Shown here one piece after another: positions 45,445 through 53,442 of a stretch of 64,000 nucleotides of DNA. Below the pieces are notes generated by a model that worked only from the letters and a program-made list of their open reading frames with translations, was not told the DNA's origin and searched no databases. Within the stretch, counting starts at the first letter, position 1. Every line of letters begins with the position of its first letter. The stretch covers positions 1 through 64,000 of the forward strand of contig NZ_LAPZ01000002.1 of assembly GCF_002120225.1 (NCBI RefSeq), given 5' to 3'. The DNA is from Tenacibaculum holothuriorum (GTDB lineage: Bacteria; Bacteroidota; Bacteroidia; Flavobacteriales; Flavobacteriaceae). The translations under genes were made by a program, and so were the position numbers.

Positions 45445-46206
45445 CTAATTCATTCCTCGTTCTTTTTTTATTTTCTCATATGCAGCCTGTATTTTTTGAA
45501 ATTTTTCTTGTGCTCCTTGCATATGTTCTTCTCCTAATCCTTGTAATTTATCTGGATGATATTTCTTTGCCATCTTTCGGTAAGCTTTTTTTACCTCATC
45601 ATCGGTTGCATTTTTAGATATTTCAAGCATTTGATATGCACTATTTGAACTGTCGTAAAACATAGCTCTTATTGAAGCATAATCATATTCGTTGATATAT
45701 AAATAGCCTGCAATTTTTCTTATTTCTTGTTCTTCAGGAGCTATTACTTGTCCGTCTGCTTGTGCGATTCCGAATAAAAAATGGAGCAATTGTAAACGTG
45801 TAGAATGTGACATATGCTGACGGATTTGCAAACAAACTTGTCGTGTAGAAATTTGCTTTTTCATAATTCCGCTAAACAGTTTAAACGCATGATTAGCACG
45901 TTCTTTACCATACATTTTAACGAAGTACATACGTACATAATCTAGCTCTCTCCTATCTATTTTCCCATCAGCTTTTATTACGATAGATGCTAGAATTAAT
46001 AAACTTATTTCAAAATCACCAGAAGTTGCTCTACCTCTTCTTGCCTGCTGCTGTGTATTTCTTTGGTATTCTTGCTGTTCTTCTGCTAAATCTTCAATAC
46101 TTAATCCGTCGATAAAGCTCCCTACAACAAATCCTAAAATTGCTCCAATAGGACCTCCCATTGTAAATCCAGCTCCAGCTCCGAGCCATTTTGCAAATTT
46201 TCCCAT
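45445..46206 (-). CDS. DjlA-like protein with TerB and DnaJ domains
   Basis: A 253-residue co-chaperone. The N-terminus has a glycine-rich hydrophobic hairpin ([26 protein letters not shown]) that can anchor it in the membrane. Residues ~60-180 form a TerB-like helical domain ([48 protein letters not shown]). The C-terminus is a J domain with the HPD motif in [12 protein letters not shown] proteins stimulate DnaK ATPase. No dnaK is near. Confidence 0.93.
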   Translation of the reverse strand: MGKFAKWLGAGAGFTMGGPIGAILGFVVGSFIDGLSIEDLAEEQQEYQRNTQQQARRGRATSGDFEISLLILASIVIKADGKIDRRELDYVRMYFVKMYGKERANHAFKLFSGIMKKQISTRQVCLQIRQHMSHSTRLQLLHFLFGIAQADGQVIAPEEQEIRKIAGYLYINEYDYASIRAMFYDSSNSAYQMLEISKNATDDEVKKAYRKMAKKYHPDKLQGLGEEHMQGAQEKFQKIQAAYEKIKKERGMN

Positions 46207-46301
46207 GTATTTATTTTAAAAGCGTAAATATACTCAGTTTTCAACTTTTTTTAACGAACTTTTAGGCTTTATGATTGTTTTAGCATTCTACTAAAAATGA
46301 A

Positions 46302-46309
46302 TATCTTTG
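46302..46309 (+). promoter_or_regulatory. Bacilliredoxin gene promoter -7 element
   Basis: TATCTTTG, exact match to TAnnTTTG, 21 nt before the ATG at 46331. Confidence 0.65.
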
Positions 46310-46330
46310 CAGCAATAAAAATTCATAAAT

Positions 46331-46741
46331 ATGTATCCAGAAGAATTAGTAAAACCAATGCGCGATCAATTGATTGATGCTGGTTTTGAAGCTTTATATA
46401 CTGCTGAAGATGTTGATAACGCTTTAGCCAAAGAAGGAACTACTTTAGTAATGGTAAACTCGGTTTGTGGTTGTGCTGCTGGTACAGCAAGACCTGGAGC
46501 AATTGCTTCTTTAGGTGCCGACAAAGCTCCTACGCATTTAACAACAGTTTTTGCTGGTGTTGAAAAAGAATCGACTGCAAAAGCTAGAGAATATATGATT
46601 CCATTTCCTCCTTCTTCTCCTGCTATTGCTTTATTTAAAGACGGAAATTTAGTACACATGTTAGAGCGTCATCATATTGAAGGTCGTTCGGCTCAAGCAA
46701 TTGCTCAAAATTTAGCAGCAGCTTACGATGAGTTTTGTTAA
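46331..46741 (+). CDS. BrxA/BrxB-family bacilliredoxin
   Basis: A 136-residue thioredoxin-fold protein of the YphP/YqiW family. The CGC active site (Cys46, Cys48) lies in VNSVCGCAAGTARPGA. In Firmicutes the family reduces bacillithiol-protein mixed disulfides; bacillithiol is also made by many Bacteroidota, so a redox role is plausible. It is a single-gene unit with its own promoter and a terminator 40 bp downstream. Confidence 0.93.
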   Translation: MYPEELVKPMRDQLIDAGFEALYTAEDVDNALAKEGTTLVMVNSVCGCAAGTARPGAIASLGADKAPTHLTTVFAGVEKESTAKAREYMIPFPPSSPAIALFKDGNLVHMLERHHIEGRSAQAIAQNLAAAYDEFC

Positions 46742-46783
46742 TATTTATTTACAAACAAGACTTTTTAGATTAAAGAATAAGAC

Positions 46784-46816
46784 AAAAAAATCCAGCTAAG
46801 TGCTGGATTTTTTTAT
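46784..46816 (+). terminator. Terminator after the bacilliredoxin gene
   Basis: AAAAAAATCCAGC (46784-46796) and GCTGGATTTTTTT (46802-46814) form a perfect stem with a TAAGT loop. Confidence 0.88.
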
Positions 46817-46832
46817 TACTTAAGACAATAGT

Positions 46833-46955
46833 TTAACTAATTTTTCCGGCAGCTAATAAATAGATCGTTATAGCTCCTCCTATAAAAACTCCAAATAGGA
46901 ATAATGCAACTATTCTTTTTTCTTTTTTTTCGAAAAATAATTCTAATTTATTCAT
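46833..46955 (-). CDS. Small single-pass membrane protein (40 residues)
   Basis: An open frame from the ATG at 46955 to TAA at 46833. The N-terminus MNKLELFFEKKEKR is basic and charged, and VALFLFGVFIGGAITIYLLAAG makes one membrane helix. The composition and topology look like a real small membrane protein rather than random AT-rich sequence. It is on the minus strand downstream of umuD. No family is recognised, and conservation has not been tested. Confidence 0.45.
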   Translation of the reverse strand: MNKLELFFEKKEKRIVALFLFGVFIGGAITIYLLAAGKIS

Positions 46956-47040
46956 AATAATTTATTTTAAACCTTAACGGGTTTCTAATGATTGATAATA
47001 TATTCTTATTCTAAGATAATTTGATTATTACTTTAATTTT

Positions 47041-47481
47041 TTATACTTTTTTAATCACATTGGTTACAATTCCCCAAATGATAAAATTATTTTCTTCTGT
47101 AATTTTTATAATTGGATAATCAGGGTTCTCAGGTTTTAACCAAACCTCATTTCCCTCTACTCGTAATCGTTTCACAGTAAACTCACCATCTAAAAAACAA
47201 ACCGCTATTTTATTATTTTCTGGTGCTATGCTTCTATCGATCACCAATAAATCGTTATCATCTAAACCAGCGCCAATCATCGATTGCCCACTAACTCTTG
47301 CAAAAAAAGTGGCTTCTTTATTCTGAATCAGTTCTTCATCTAACGAAATACGCGTTTCTCTAAAATCGTCTGCTGGCGATGGAAACCCTGCTGAAATACC
47401 AATATCAACAAAAACAGCTCCATTACCTGCTTCATTTTTAGGTGTAAAAAATATTAGGTTTTGAGATTCTTTTAGACTCAT
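47041..47481 (-). CDS. umuD: UmuD-type self-cleaving SOS mutagenesis protein (peptidase S24)
   Basis: A 146-residue LexA/UmuD-family protein. The predicted self-cleavage bond is Ala31-Gly32 in GISAGFPSPADDF. The Ser-Lys dyad is Ser67 (ARVSGQSMIGAG) and Lys104 (GEFTVKRLR). No helix-turn-helix is present, so it is a UmuD, not a LexA. Cleaved UmuD joins UmuC to form translesion polymerase V. It overlaps the 3' end of umuC by 4 bp (ATGA), so it is translated after umuC, the reverse of the E. coli umuDC order. Confidence 0.93.
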   Translation of the reverse strand: MSLKESQNLIFFTPKNEAGNGAVFVDIGISAGFPSPADDFRETRISLDEELIQNKEATFFARVSGQSMIGAGLDDNDLLVIDRSIAPENNKIAVCFLDGEFTVKRLRVEGNEVWLKPENPDYPIIKITEENNFIIWGIVTNVIKKV

Positions 47482-48734
47482 TTTACTACAATTATTTCGT
47501 TAATACTTGTGGTGTATTTTGGTGATAAGCGCTCTTGACGCATCTTCCAAGTTCGTTGTAGATCTTGATTTGCTAATTTAATCTTATCAGCTTTCAACTT
47601 TGTATTTAACTTATCAATCGTTTTCATTAAAGATTGATGCTTCGGATTTTCAGCAGCAAACATATTTAACTGATAATTATCTGAAGGCACCAAACCTGTA
47701 ACAATCACTCCAGCTCGCTTGTACTTTACTCCTTCTTTAAAAATATTTTCAACCGCTAAAACAGCTTGTTTACTCAACGTTAATGTTGAATTTGTTGGAT
47801 ATGAGAACAATACCGTTTTACTTACTCGATGTTGTACACTATCTTTCTTATGACGATCGCTACGAAGCATTACAATCATCATATGACAACTGGTATTTTG
47901 TCTTCGTAATTTTTCGGCACAACTCGATGCAAATGTAGAAATACGTTCTTTTATATTTACAATATCAGAAAAGGTATATTCAAAACTTCGTGTAGTAGCA
48001 ATTGCTTTTTTAGTTTCTCGAGTTTCTAATGCTAACTTAGGAATTCCTTCTAATTCTTTTTTAAGACGCCAACCTGTAATTGCCATGTTTTTCTTTACCC
48101 AATCATCATTTAATTGAATAAAATCGTATGCTTTTACACATCCTTTAGCCAACAATCGTTTTTGCAAACCTCTTCCAACTCCCCACACCTTTTCTATTGG
48201 CATCCATTGTAATGCTTTCTTAATTTTTTCTTCGGAATCAATTACGTACACACCTCCTGTTTCCTTGGGGAATTTTCGAGCTATTTTATTCGCTACTTTA
48301 CTTAGTGCTTTTGTTGGTGCTATTCCTACACAGGTTGGAATTCCTGTCCATTGTAAAACTCTATTTCGAATTTGTTTTCCATAGGATTGAAAATCGTAAT
48401 TCTCAAATCCTTTAAACTGTAAAAAAGCTTCATCTATAGAATATACTTCAACATCGGGAGTAAATTGTGCTAAGATTTTCATTACTCGCTCACTCATGTC
48501 TCCATACAACGGATAATTAGATGACAAAACCGATATGTTATTATCGCTACAGAATTTTTCCCATTTAAAAATAGGAGCTCCCATAGGTAAATTCAAATCT
48601 TTAGCTTCGTCACTTCGTGAGATTACACAACCATCATTATTACTTAAAACAGCAACTGGTTTTCCTTGTAAATTCGGATTAAAAACCCGTTCACAAGAAG
48701 CATAAAAATTATTACAATCTACTAAAGCAAACAT
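47478..48734 (-). CDS. umuC: UmuC-type Y-family DNA polymerase
   Basis: A 418-residue translesion DNA polymerase. Catalytic carboxylates are Asp6 in ALVDCNNFYASCERVF and the Asp-Glu in VYSIDEAFLQF. NNDGCVISRSDEAK is the UmuC-type steric-gate region. Helix-hairpin-helix and little-finger domains follow, and the C-terminus (KYTTSINEIIVVK) has the usual UmuC ending. It is the first gene of umuC-umuD. A near-consensus -7 element (TACCTTTA) lies only 5 nt before the ATG. No clear SOS box was identified, because the LexA site of this group is not fixed. Confidence 0.94.
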   Translation of the reverse strand: MFALVDCNNFYASCERVFNPNLQGKPVAVLSNNDGCVISRSDEAKDLNLPMGAPIFKWEKFCSDNNISVLSSNYPLYGDMSERVMKILAQFTPDVEVYSIDEAFLQFKGFENYDFQSYGKQIRNRVLQWTGIPTCVGIAPTKALSKVANKIARKFPKETGGVYVIDSEEKIKKALQWMPIEKVWGVGRGLQKRLLAKGCVKAYDFIQLNDDWVKKNMAITGWRLKKELEGIPKLALETRETKKAIATTRSFEYTFSDIVNIKERISTFASSCAEKLRRQNTSCHMMIVMLRSDRHKKDSVQHRVSKTVLFSYPTNSTLTLSKQAVLAVENIFKEGVKYKRAGVIVTGLVPSDNYQLNMFAAENPKHQSLMKTIDKLNTKLKADKIKLANQDLQRTWKMRQERLSPKYTTSINEIIVVK

Positions 48735-48739
48735 TAGTG

Positions 48740-48747
48740 TAAAGGTA
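48740..48747 (-). promoter_or_regulatory. Candidate umuC -7 element adjacent to the start codon
   Basis: On the minus strand TACCTTTA matches seven of eight positions of TAnnTTTG and ends 5 nt before the umuC ATG, the same spacing as at rpoN. Confidence 0.4.
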
Positions 48748-48774
48748 ATAATTCTTTATCTTCTTTTGTTGAAT

Positions 48775-48981
48775 TTACTTTTCTGAATATTCTAAAATAT
48801 CCGCTGGTTGACAATCGAGCGCTTTACAAATTGCTTCTAAGGTTGAAAAGCGAATCGCTTTGGCTTTACCCGATTTTAAGATGGATAAATTTGCGGTAGT
48901 AATTCCTATTTTTTCTGCCAAATCTTTGCTTCTCATCTTCCGTTTAGCAAGCATCACATCTAAATTTACAATTATTGGCAT
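48775..48981 (-). CDS. XRE-family helix-turn-helix regulator (YozG-like)
   Basis: A 68-residue protein made only of the helix-turn-helix (MLAKRKMRSKDLAEKIGITTANLSILKSGKAKAIRF, TLEAICKALDCQPADILEY). This minimal Cro/C1 type is commonly encoded beside DUF2975 membrane proteins. It follows two DUF2975 genes with a 2-bp gap, so the three form one operon. It may control its own operon and, being 40 bp upstream of umuC on the same strand, might read into it. Confidence 0.9.
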   Translation of the reverse strand: MPIIVNLDVMLAKRKMRSKDLAEKIGITTANLSILKSGKAKAIRFSTLEAICKALDCQPADILEYSEK

Positions 48982-48983
48982 AG

Positions 48984-49499
48984 TTAAATTGTTAAATCGT
49001 TTTCTTGTTGAATTTCAATACCTCTTTTTACAATTTGAGCAAAAATAAATATGATTGCAGATAAAAACACAAAATCACTCGAAAACAAACTCATTTGAAA
49101 ATCGTATTTCTTTCCTATCAATTGCATATGTGTATTATGTACAATGGCTAAAACCCATAAATAAAATATCCCGTAACTAATTTGCTGCATAAATTTTTGA
49201 ACATCTATGCTAAATGGACGTTTAACATTTAAACTTCTTAATAGTTGAATTACTAAAAAAGCAATATATGCCTCAGCTGCATACAGCAAAACTTTATACC
49301 CTACTATAAATGAATACTGTACAAAACTATATTCTCGGTATTCAAAAAGATTGATTCCGTCATATATATTTTTTGAAACTTCTGGATTCTTAATACTTAA
49401 GAAATAAGCAACCGTTATAACTCCCGTTTTAATCATTAGCCCTACAAAGGCAAACCATGAAAAAAACTTCATAATATTTAATATTCTTTGTGTTTTCAT
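48984..49499 (-). CDS. DUF2975 membrane protein (second copy)
   Basis: A 171-residue protein with four predicted membrane helices and the DUF2975 C-terminal signature ending in EIQQENDLTI. It is a diverged paralogue of the gene upstream, 4 bp away. Function is unknown; pairing with an XRE regulator suggests a membrane-linked regulatory module. Confidence 0.82.
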   Translation of the reverse strand: MKTQRILNIMKFFSWFAFVGLMIKTGVITVAYFLSIKNPEVSKNIYDGINLFEYREYSFVQYSFIVGYKVLLYAAEAYIAFLVIQLLRSLNVKRPFSIDVQKFMQQISYGIFYLWVLAIVHNTHMQLIGKKYDFQMSLFSSDFVFLSAIIFIFAQIVKRGIEIQQENDLTI

Positions 49500-49503
49500 T
49501 TTT

Positions 49504-50073
49504 CTAAATCGTTAAATCGTTTTCTTCTTGTAATTCATTTCCTTTTACCACTATAAAAGATATAAACTGTATAAATAGTGCTACTACAAAAACAGCAAGA
49601 TTACCTCTAACTGATCTACCTAAAGCTGCTCCTAAATTGTAACTTTTACTTTTAGCTAAATCATACCCCATTGGGTTTATAGACTCATTTAATTGAAACA
49701 CATATGCCATATTTAAAAACACACTAAATACAAGAAACAATATACCATATACAATCAACCCTTTTCCTACACTGTTTAAACGTTCACTATTCTCTCTGGT
49801 AAAAACCTTATCCTTTGAAAAATTAAAAATCACTTTTCTAAAAACTACAATTAAATAAATTAGGTACGCTATTACCAAGAGTGACATTATAGTTAAGAAA
49901 TAGTAAACTCCTACATTCCAATCTTCAGGAATTACAACCTTAAACACCTCAGGTCTTTTCCCTCCATAGACAGCATAATGAATCATTTCAAATAGTTTTT
50001 CTAAAAACTTAAAACCTACACTAATCACTAATAGCGTACAAAACAACTTTAAAATACTTAATACTTTCTTCAT
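49504..50073 (-). CDS. DUF2975 membrane protein (first copy)
   Basis: A 189-residue protein with four membrane helices, first of the DUF2975-DUF2975-XRE operon. It ends in ELQEENDLTI, nearly identical to the tail of the next gene, while the rest has diverged. A central acidic/basic loop follows the second helix (VVFRKVIFNFSKDKVFTREN). No enzymatic motif is seen. The tail faces the cytoplasm in a four-helix topology and could contact the XRE protein; this is inference. Confidence 0.82.
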   Translation of the reverse strand: MKKVLSILKLFCTLLVISVGFKFLEKLFEMIHYAVYGGKRPEVFKVVIPEDWNVGVYYFLTIMSLLVIAYLIYLIVVFRKVIFNFSKDKVFTRENSERLNSVGKGLIVYGILFLVFSVFLNMAYVFQLNESINPMGYDLAKSKSYNLGAALGRSVRGNLAVFVVALFIQFISFIVVKGNELQEENDLTI

Positions 50074-50182
50074 CTTTTATATTTGATTAATTGCGATACA
50101 AATATAATAAAATTGTTGAAAAACAATAATTTTTTATCTTTTTAAAACATTTACTTACTGAATAACACCACAAAGGCATTTA

Positions 50183-50226
50183 AACAAAGTAAATTGTTTC
50201 ATTAACAAAGTATACCTACCTTTGTT
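50183..50226. promoter_or_regulatory. Inverted repeats upstream of the Lrp gene, likely operator
   Basis: AAACAA (50182-50187) with TTGTTT (50194-50199), then AACAAAG (50204-50210) with CTTTGTT (50220-50226), make two adjacent inverted repeats of the same half-site. The second overlaps the -7 element. This fits autoregulation by the encoded Lrp protein. Confidence 0.5.
50217..50224 (+). promoter_or_regulatory. Lrp gene promoter -7 element, 4 nt from the start codon
   Basis: TACCTTTG matches TAnnTTTG exactly and ends 4 nt before the ATG at 50229, implying a leaderless or near-leaderless mRNA. Confidence 0.6.
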
Positions 50227-50228
50227 TT

Positions 50229-50690
50229 ATGAGTAAGAAAATAAAAATAGATGGTATCGATAAAATCATCATTAAACGATTGGTTAAAGATGCTCGTACA
50301 CCTATATTAAGTATTGCTCGCGAGGTAGGTATATCGGGAGCTGCTATTCATCAACGATTACGTAAATTAGAAGAATCTGATTTAATTGATGGCTTTAAAA
50401 TGACATTAAATCCAAAAGCTTTAGGGTATACAACTACTGCTTTTGTGGGTGTTTTTTTAGATTCTGCCAGTTTATATTCTTCAGCAATAAAACGTCTTAA
50501 AGACATACCCGAAGTTGTTGAAAGTCACTACACTACTGGTAACTATGCAGTTTTCATAAAGATTCTTTGTAAAAACAATGAAGACTTAATGCACCTTCTT
50601 AACAAGGATATACAAACCATAAAAGGAGTTTCGAGAACAGAAACTTTTATATCTTTAGACCAACAAATAGACCGTCAAATAAAAATTTAA
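50229..50690 (+). CDS. Lrp/AsnC-family transcriptional regulator
   Basis: A 153-residue regulator. The N-terminal winged helix is DKIIIKRLVKDARTPILSIAREVGISGAAIHQRLRKLEESDLI. The C-terminal RAM ligand/oligomer domain is YTTTAFVGVFLDSASLYSSAIKRLKDIPEVVESHYTTGNYAVFIKI. The probable effector is an amino acid. It precedes the HupE/UreJ gene by 7 bp and they are likely co-transcribed. Half-sites in its promoter point to autoregulation. Confidence 0.93.
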   Translation: MSKKIKIDGIDKIIIKRLVKDARTPILSIAREVGISGAAIHQRLRKLEESDLIDGFKMTLNPKALGYTTTAFVGVFLDSASLYSSAIKRLKDIPEVVESHYTTGNYAVFIKILCKNNEDLMHLLNKDIQTIKGVSRTETFISLDQQIDRQIKI

Positions 50691-50697
50691 CCCCTAA

Positions 50698-51279
50698 ATG
50701 AACGATTTCATTTTTTACTTTAAAATGGGCTTATTTCATGTTTTAGACATTAAAGCCTATGACCATATTTTATTTTTAATTGTGTTAGCTGTTGTTTATC
50801 AATTTAAACAATGGAAAAAAGTTTTATGGCTTATCACATTATTTACTATTGGACACTCAATAACCTTAGCCTTGTCTGCTTACGGAGTATTAAATGTGAG
50901 AGCCGATTTGGTTGAATTCTTAATTCCACTAACTATTTTTATTACTGGAGTAATGAATGTTTTAACAGCTAAAAAAGCATCCGTAGGAAAAGACAATCAG
51001 AATTTATTTTTTGCGTTGTTCTTCGGATTAATCCACGGATTAGGATTCTCTAATTATTTTAAAATGATGATTGGAAAAACAACTGATAAATTCTTCCCTT
51101 TACTTGAATTTGCATTAGGTGTAGAAGCAGCTCAGGTTATCATCGTTGCTGCTATTTTATTAGTAGGCTCATTACTACAATCAATATTAGGAGTAAATCG
51201 TAGAGATTGGATTTTAGTAGCTTCATCTATTGTAATTGGCTTCGCAATGCAAATGATGATAGACCGTGTTTTTTGGTAA
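50698..51279 (+). CDS. HupE/UreJ-family membrane protein
   Basis: A 193-residue protein with about six helices. It has the family motifs HVLDIKAYDHILFLI and FGLIHGLGFSNYF, plus HSITLALSA between them, with histidines usually linked to nickel or cobalt uptake. No hydrogenase or urease gene is nearby, so the transported ion is uncertain. It follows the Lrp gene directly. Confidence 0.85.
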   Translation: MNDFIFYFKMGLFHVLDIKAYDHILFLIVLAVVYQFKQWKKVLWLITLFTIGHSITLALSAYGVLNVRADLVEFLIPLTIFITGVMNVLTAKKASVGKDNQNLFFALFFGLIHGLGFSNYFKMMIGKTTDKFFPLLEFALGVEAAQVIIVAAILLVGSLLQSILGVNRRDWILVASSIVIGFAMQMMIDRVFW

Positions 51280-51345
51280 AAAATTAACGTACAACTATCA
51301 TAAAACTAAGTACATTAGCGTTATAGCTTTCTAATAAAATTCTTT

Positions 51346-51768
51346 GTGGATAAAAAACAATTAAAATACGACAAGGCTTATTTAAAAATGGCCTACGAAT
51401 GGGGACAACTATCACATTGTAAACGTAAAAAAGTAGGTGCTTTAATTGTTAAAGATCGTATGATAATTTCTGATGGATATAACGGAACTCCGTCGGGTTT
51501 TGAAAACTATTGTGAAGACGAAGAAGGATATACAAAATGGTATGTGTTGCATGCAGAAGCAAATGCTATTTTAAAAGTAGCCGCTTCAACACAATCGTGT
51601 AAAGGAGCAACTTTATACATTACACTATCTCCTTGCCAGCAATGTAGTAAACTTATACATCAAGCAGGAATTAAACGTGTTGTATATTCTAATGGATATA
51701 GAGATACTTCTGGATTAGAATTTTTAGAAAAAGCTGGTGTAGAACTGATGCATATTCCACATGAATAA
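51346..51768 (+). CDS. dCMP deaminase (ComEB-like)
   Basis: A 140-residue zinc-dependent cytidine/deoxycytidylate deaminase. Zinc ligands are His69 with catalytic Glu71 (VLHAEANAILK) and Cys97/Cys100 (LSPCQQCSKL). It supplies dUMP for dTMP synthesis. The start is GTG at 51346; the family N-terminus (KKQLKYDKAYLKMAYEWG) begins right after it and no ATG fits. It overlaps the protease gene by 8 bp. Confidence 0.92.
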   Translation: MDKKQLKYDKAYLKMAYEWGQLSHCKRKKVGALIVKDRMIISDGYNGTPSGFENYCEDEEGYTKWYVLHAEANAILKVAASTQSCKGATLYITLSPCQQCSKLIHQAGIKRVVYSNGYRDTSGLEFLEKAGVELMHIPHE

Positions 51769-53323
51769 AAATAACTTACCTATATATTTTTCAATAGCTG
51801 TTGTCTTTGGAATTCTTATCGGAACTTTTTTTAGCTCGGGTAGAAATTTAATTGCCAAATCTTCGGCAAACGAACAAAAAATAAAACGTCTTATCAATTA
51901 CATTCAACAAGATTATGTTGATCAAGTAAATACAGACGATTTATTAGACGATGCTATTGCTCAAATGCTCGAAAAACTCGATCCGCATTCGGTGTATATT
52001 CCAAAAGAAAACCTACAAGCCATTACCGAAAATATGCAAGGTAATTTTGTAGGGATTGGAGTTCAATTCAGAATGATTGAAGATACTATTGCTGTGATTC
52101 AACCTATAAAAGGAGGCCCAAGTATAAAACAAGGAATTAAAGCTGGAGACAGAATTTTATTAGCCAACAACGATACGTTACATGGGAAACAGCTTCAGAC
52201 TTCTCAAATAATGAAAGCTCTTAAGGGTAAACCAAACACCAAGGTTGACTTACAAATTTATCGTAAAACAAATGATAGTCTTTTTAATGTAGCCATCAAT
52301 CGTGGTAAAGTAAACATAAAAAGTGTTGATGTAGCCTATATGCTAAACGACAGCATTGGTTATATAAAATTAGATCGTTTTGCTCGTAATACATATAAAG
52401 AATTTAAAACTTCTCTAGACGACTTACTTACTGAAGGAATGACTGATCTCGTACTTGACCTAAGAGGAAATGGTGGTGGATTTATAGACATCGCCAACAA
52501 AATTATTGATGAGTTCTTAGAAGATGGTAAACTCATGGTTTACACGAAAAACAACAAAGGAGATGTAGACAAATCTTTCGCTACTTATAAAGGAGATTTT
52601 GAAAAAGGAGGTTTGTATGTTTTAATTGATGAAAACTCTGCTTCTGCATCAGAGATTGTAGCTGGTGCTTTACAAGACAATGATAAAGGAACTATTATTG
52701 GACGTCGTTCTTTTGGTAAAGGGCTTGTACAACAAGAAATGGATTTAGGTGACGGTTCTGCAGTACGATTAACTACTGCTCGTTATTATACACCAACGGG
52801 GCGTTCAATTCAAAAACCATATAAAAAAGAAAGTGAGGCTGAACAAAGCGAATACAATCAAGGCTTACAACTTCGATTAAGAAACGGAGAGCTTTTTCAT
52901 AAAGACAGTATAAAAATTGTAGATAGCTTACAATACAAAACTCCAAAAGGCAAAACTGTTTATGGTGGTGGCGGAATTGTACCAGACGTATTTGTACCAA
53001 TAGATACTACCGATTATATTCCAACCATTTTCTTCGGAAGATTAAATCGTTTTGCGTTTAATTATGTAGATAACAATCGAAAAAAGCTTTCTAAATTATC
53101 TATCGATGATTTTATAAATAACTTCGATAAAAATCATACCGTTTCTAATCAGTTTTTTGATAAAATGAGAGACTTTAGAGTTTCTACCAAAACCAAAAAC
53201 ACAATTAGAAAAAATTTAAAAACACTCATAGCTCGAGAATTATTTGACGACAAAGGCATGTATATGCTTCGTCATAAAGACGATAGTATGATTAAAAAAG
53301 TACTAGAACTAGAAACAAAATAA
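51761..53323 (+). CDS. S41-family C-terminal processing peptidase
   Basis: A 520-residue exported serine protease. A membrane anchor or signal (residues ~6-27) precedes an N-terminal domain, a PDZ domain (~residues 85-170, GIGVQFRMIEDTIAVIQPIKGGPS) and the S41 core. The Ser-Lys site is in DENSASASEIVAGALQDN (Ser) and RRSFGKGLVQQEM (Lys). It acts in the periplasm, trimming C-termini of proteins. It is encoded last in the pair with the deaminase and a terminator follows. Confidence 0.94.
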   Translation: MNKNNLPIYFSIAVVFGILIGTFFSSGRNLIAKSSANEQKIKRLINYIQQDYVDQVNTDDLLDDAIAQMLEKLDPHSVYIPKENLQAITENMQGNFVGIGVQFRMIEDTIAVIQPIKGGPSIKQGIKAGDRILLANNDTLHGKQLQTSQIMKALKGKPNTKVDLQIYRKTNDSLFNVAINRGKVNIKSVDVAYMLNDSIGYIKLDRFARNTYKEFKTSLDDLLTEGMTDLVLDLRGNGGGFIDIANKIIDEFLEDGKLMVYTKNNKGDVDKSFATYKGDFEKGGLYVLIDENSASASEIVAGALQDNDKGTIIGRRSFGKGLVQQEMDLGDGSAVRLTTARYYTPTGRSIQKPYKKESEAEQSEYNQGLQLRLRNGELFHKDSIKIVDSLQYKTPKGKTVYGGGGIVPDVFVPIDTTDYIPTIFFGRLNRFAFNYVDNNRKKLSKLSIDDFINNFDKNHTVSNQFFDKMRDFRVSTKTKNTIRKNLKTLIARELFDDKGMYMLRHKDDSMIKKVLELETK

Positions 53324-53337
53324 ACTCTTTTATATAG

Positions 53338-53363
53338 CCTCGTAATTTTTACGAGGTTTTTTA
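53338..53363 (+). terminator. Terminator after the S41 protease gene
   Basis: CCTCGTAA (53338-53345) and TTACGAGG (53349-53356) form an 8-bp stem followed by TTTTTTATTT. Confidence 0.85.
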
Positions 53364-53385
53364 TTTCAAAAAAACACAAACTAAA

Positions 53386-53392
53386 TGTAACC
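53386..53392 (+). promoter_or_regulatory. Possible ECF-type -35 element
   Basis: TGTAACC followed by TTTTT resembles the TGTAACC/GAAC-type -35 of ECF-dependent promoters in flavobacteria, 51 nt before the sigma-factor start. No clear -10 was found, so this is weak. Confidence 0.3.
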
Positions 53393-53442
53393 TTTTTATA
53401 AATTGATGGTTTTAAAGATAGAAACTAATCAAAACTAACACA

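Noticed and set aside
50685..50702. ACCCCT just before the HupE/UreJ start as a target of the AAGGGGT loops
   Set aside because: Only about six bases are complementary, which is expected often by chance; no other support in the window.
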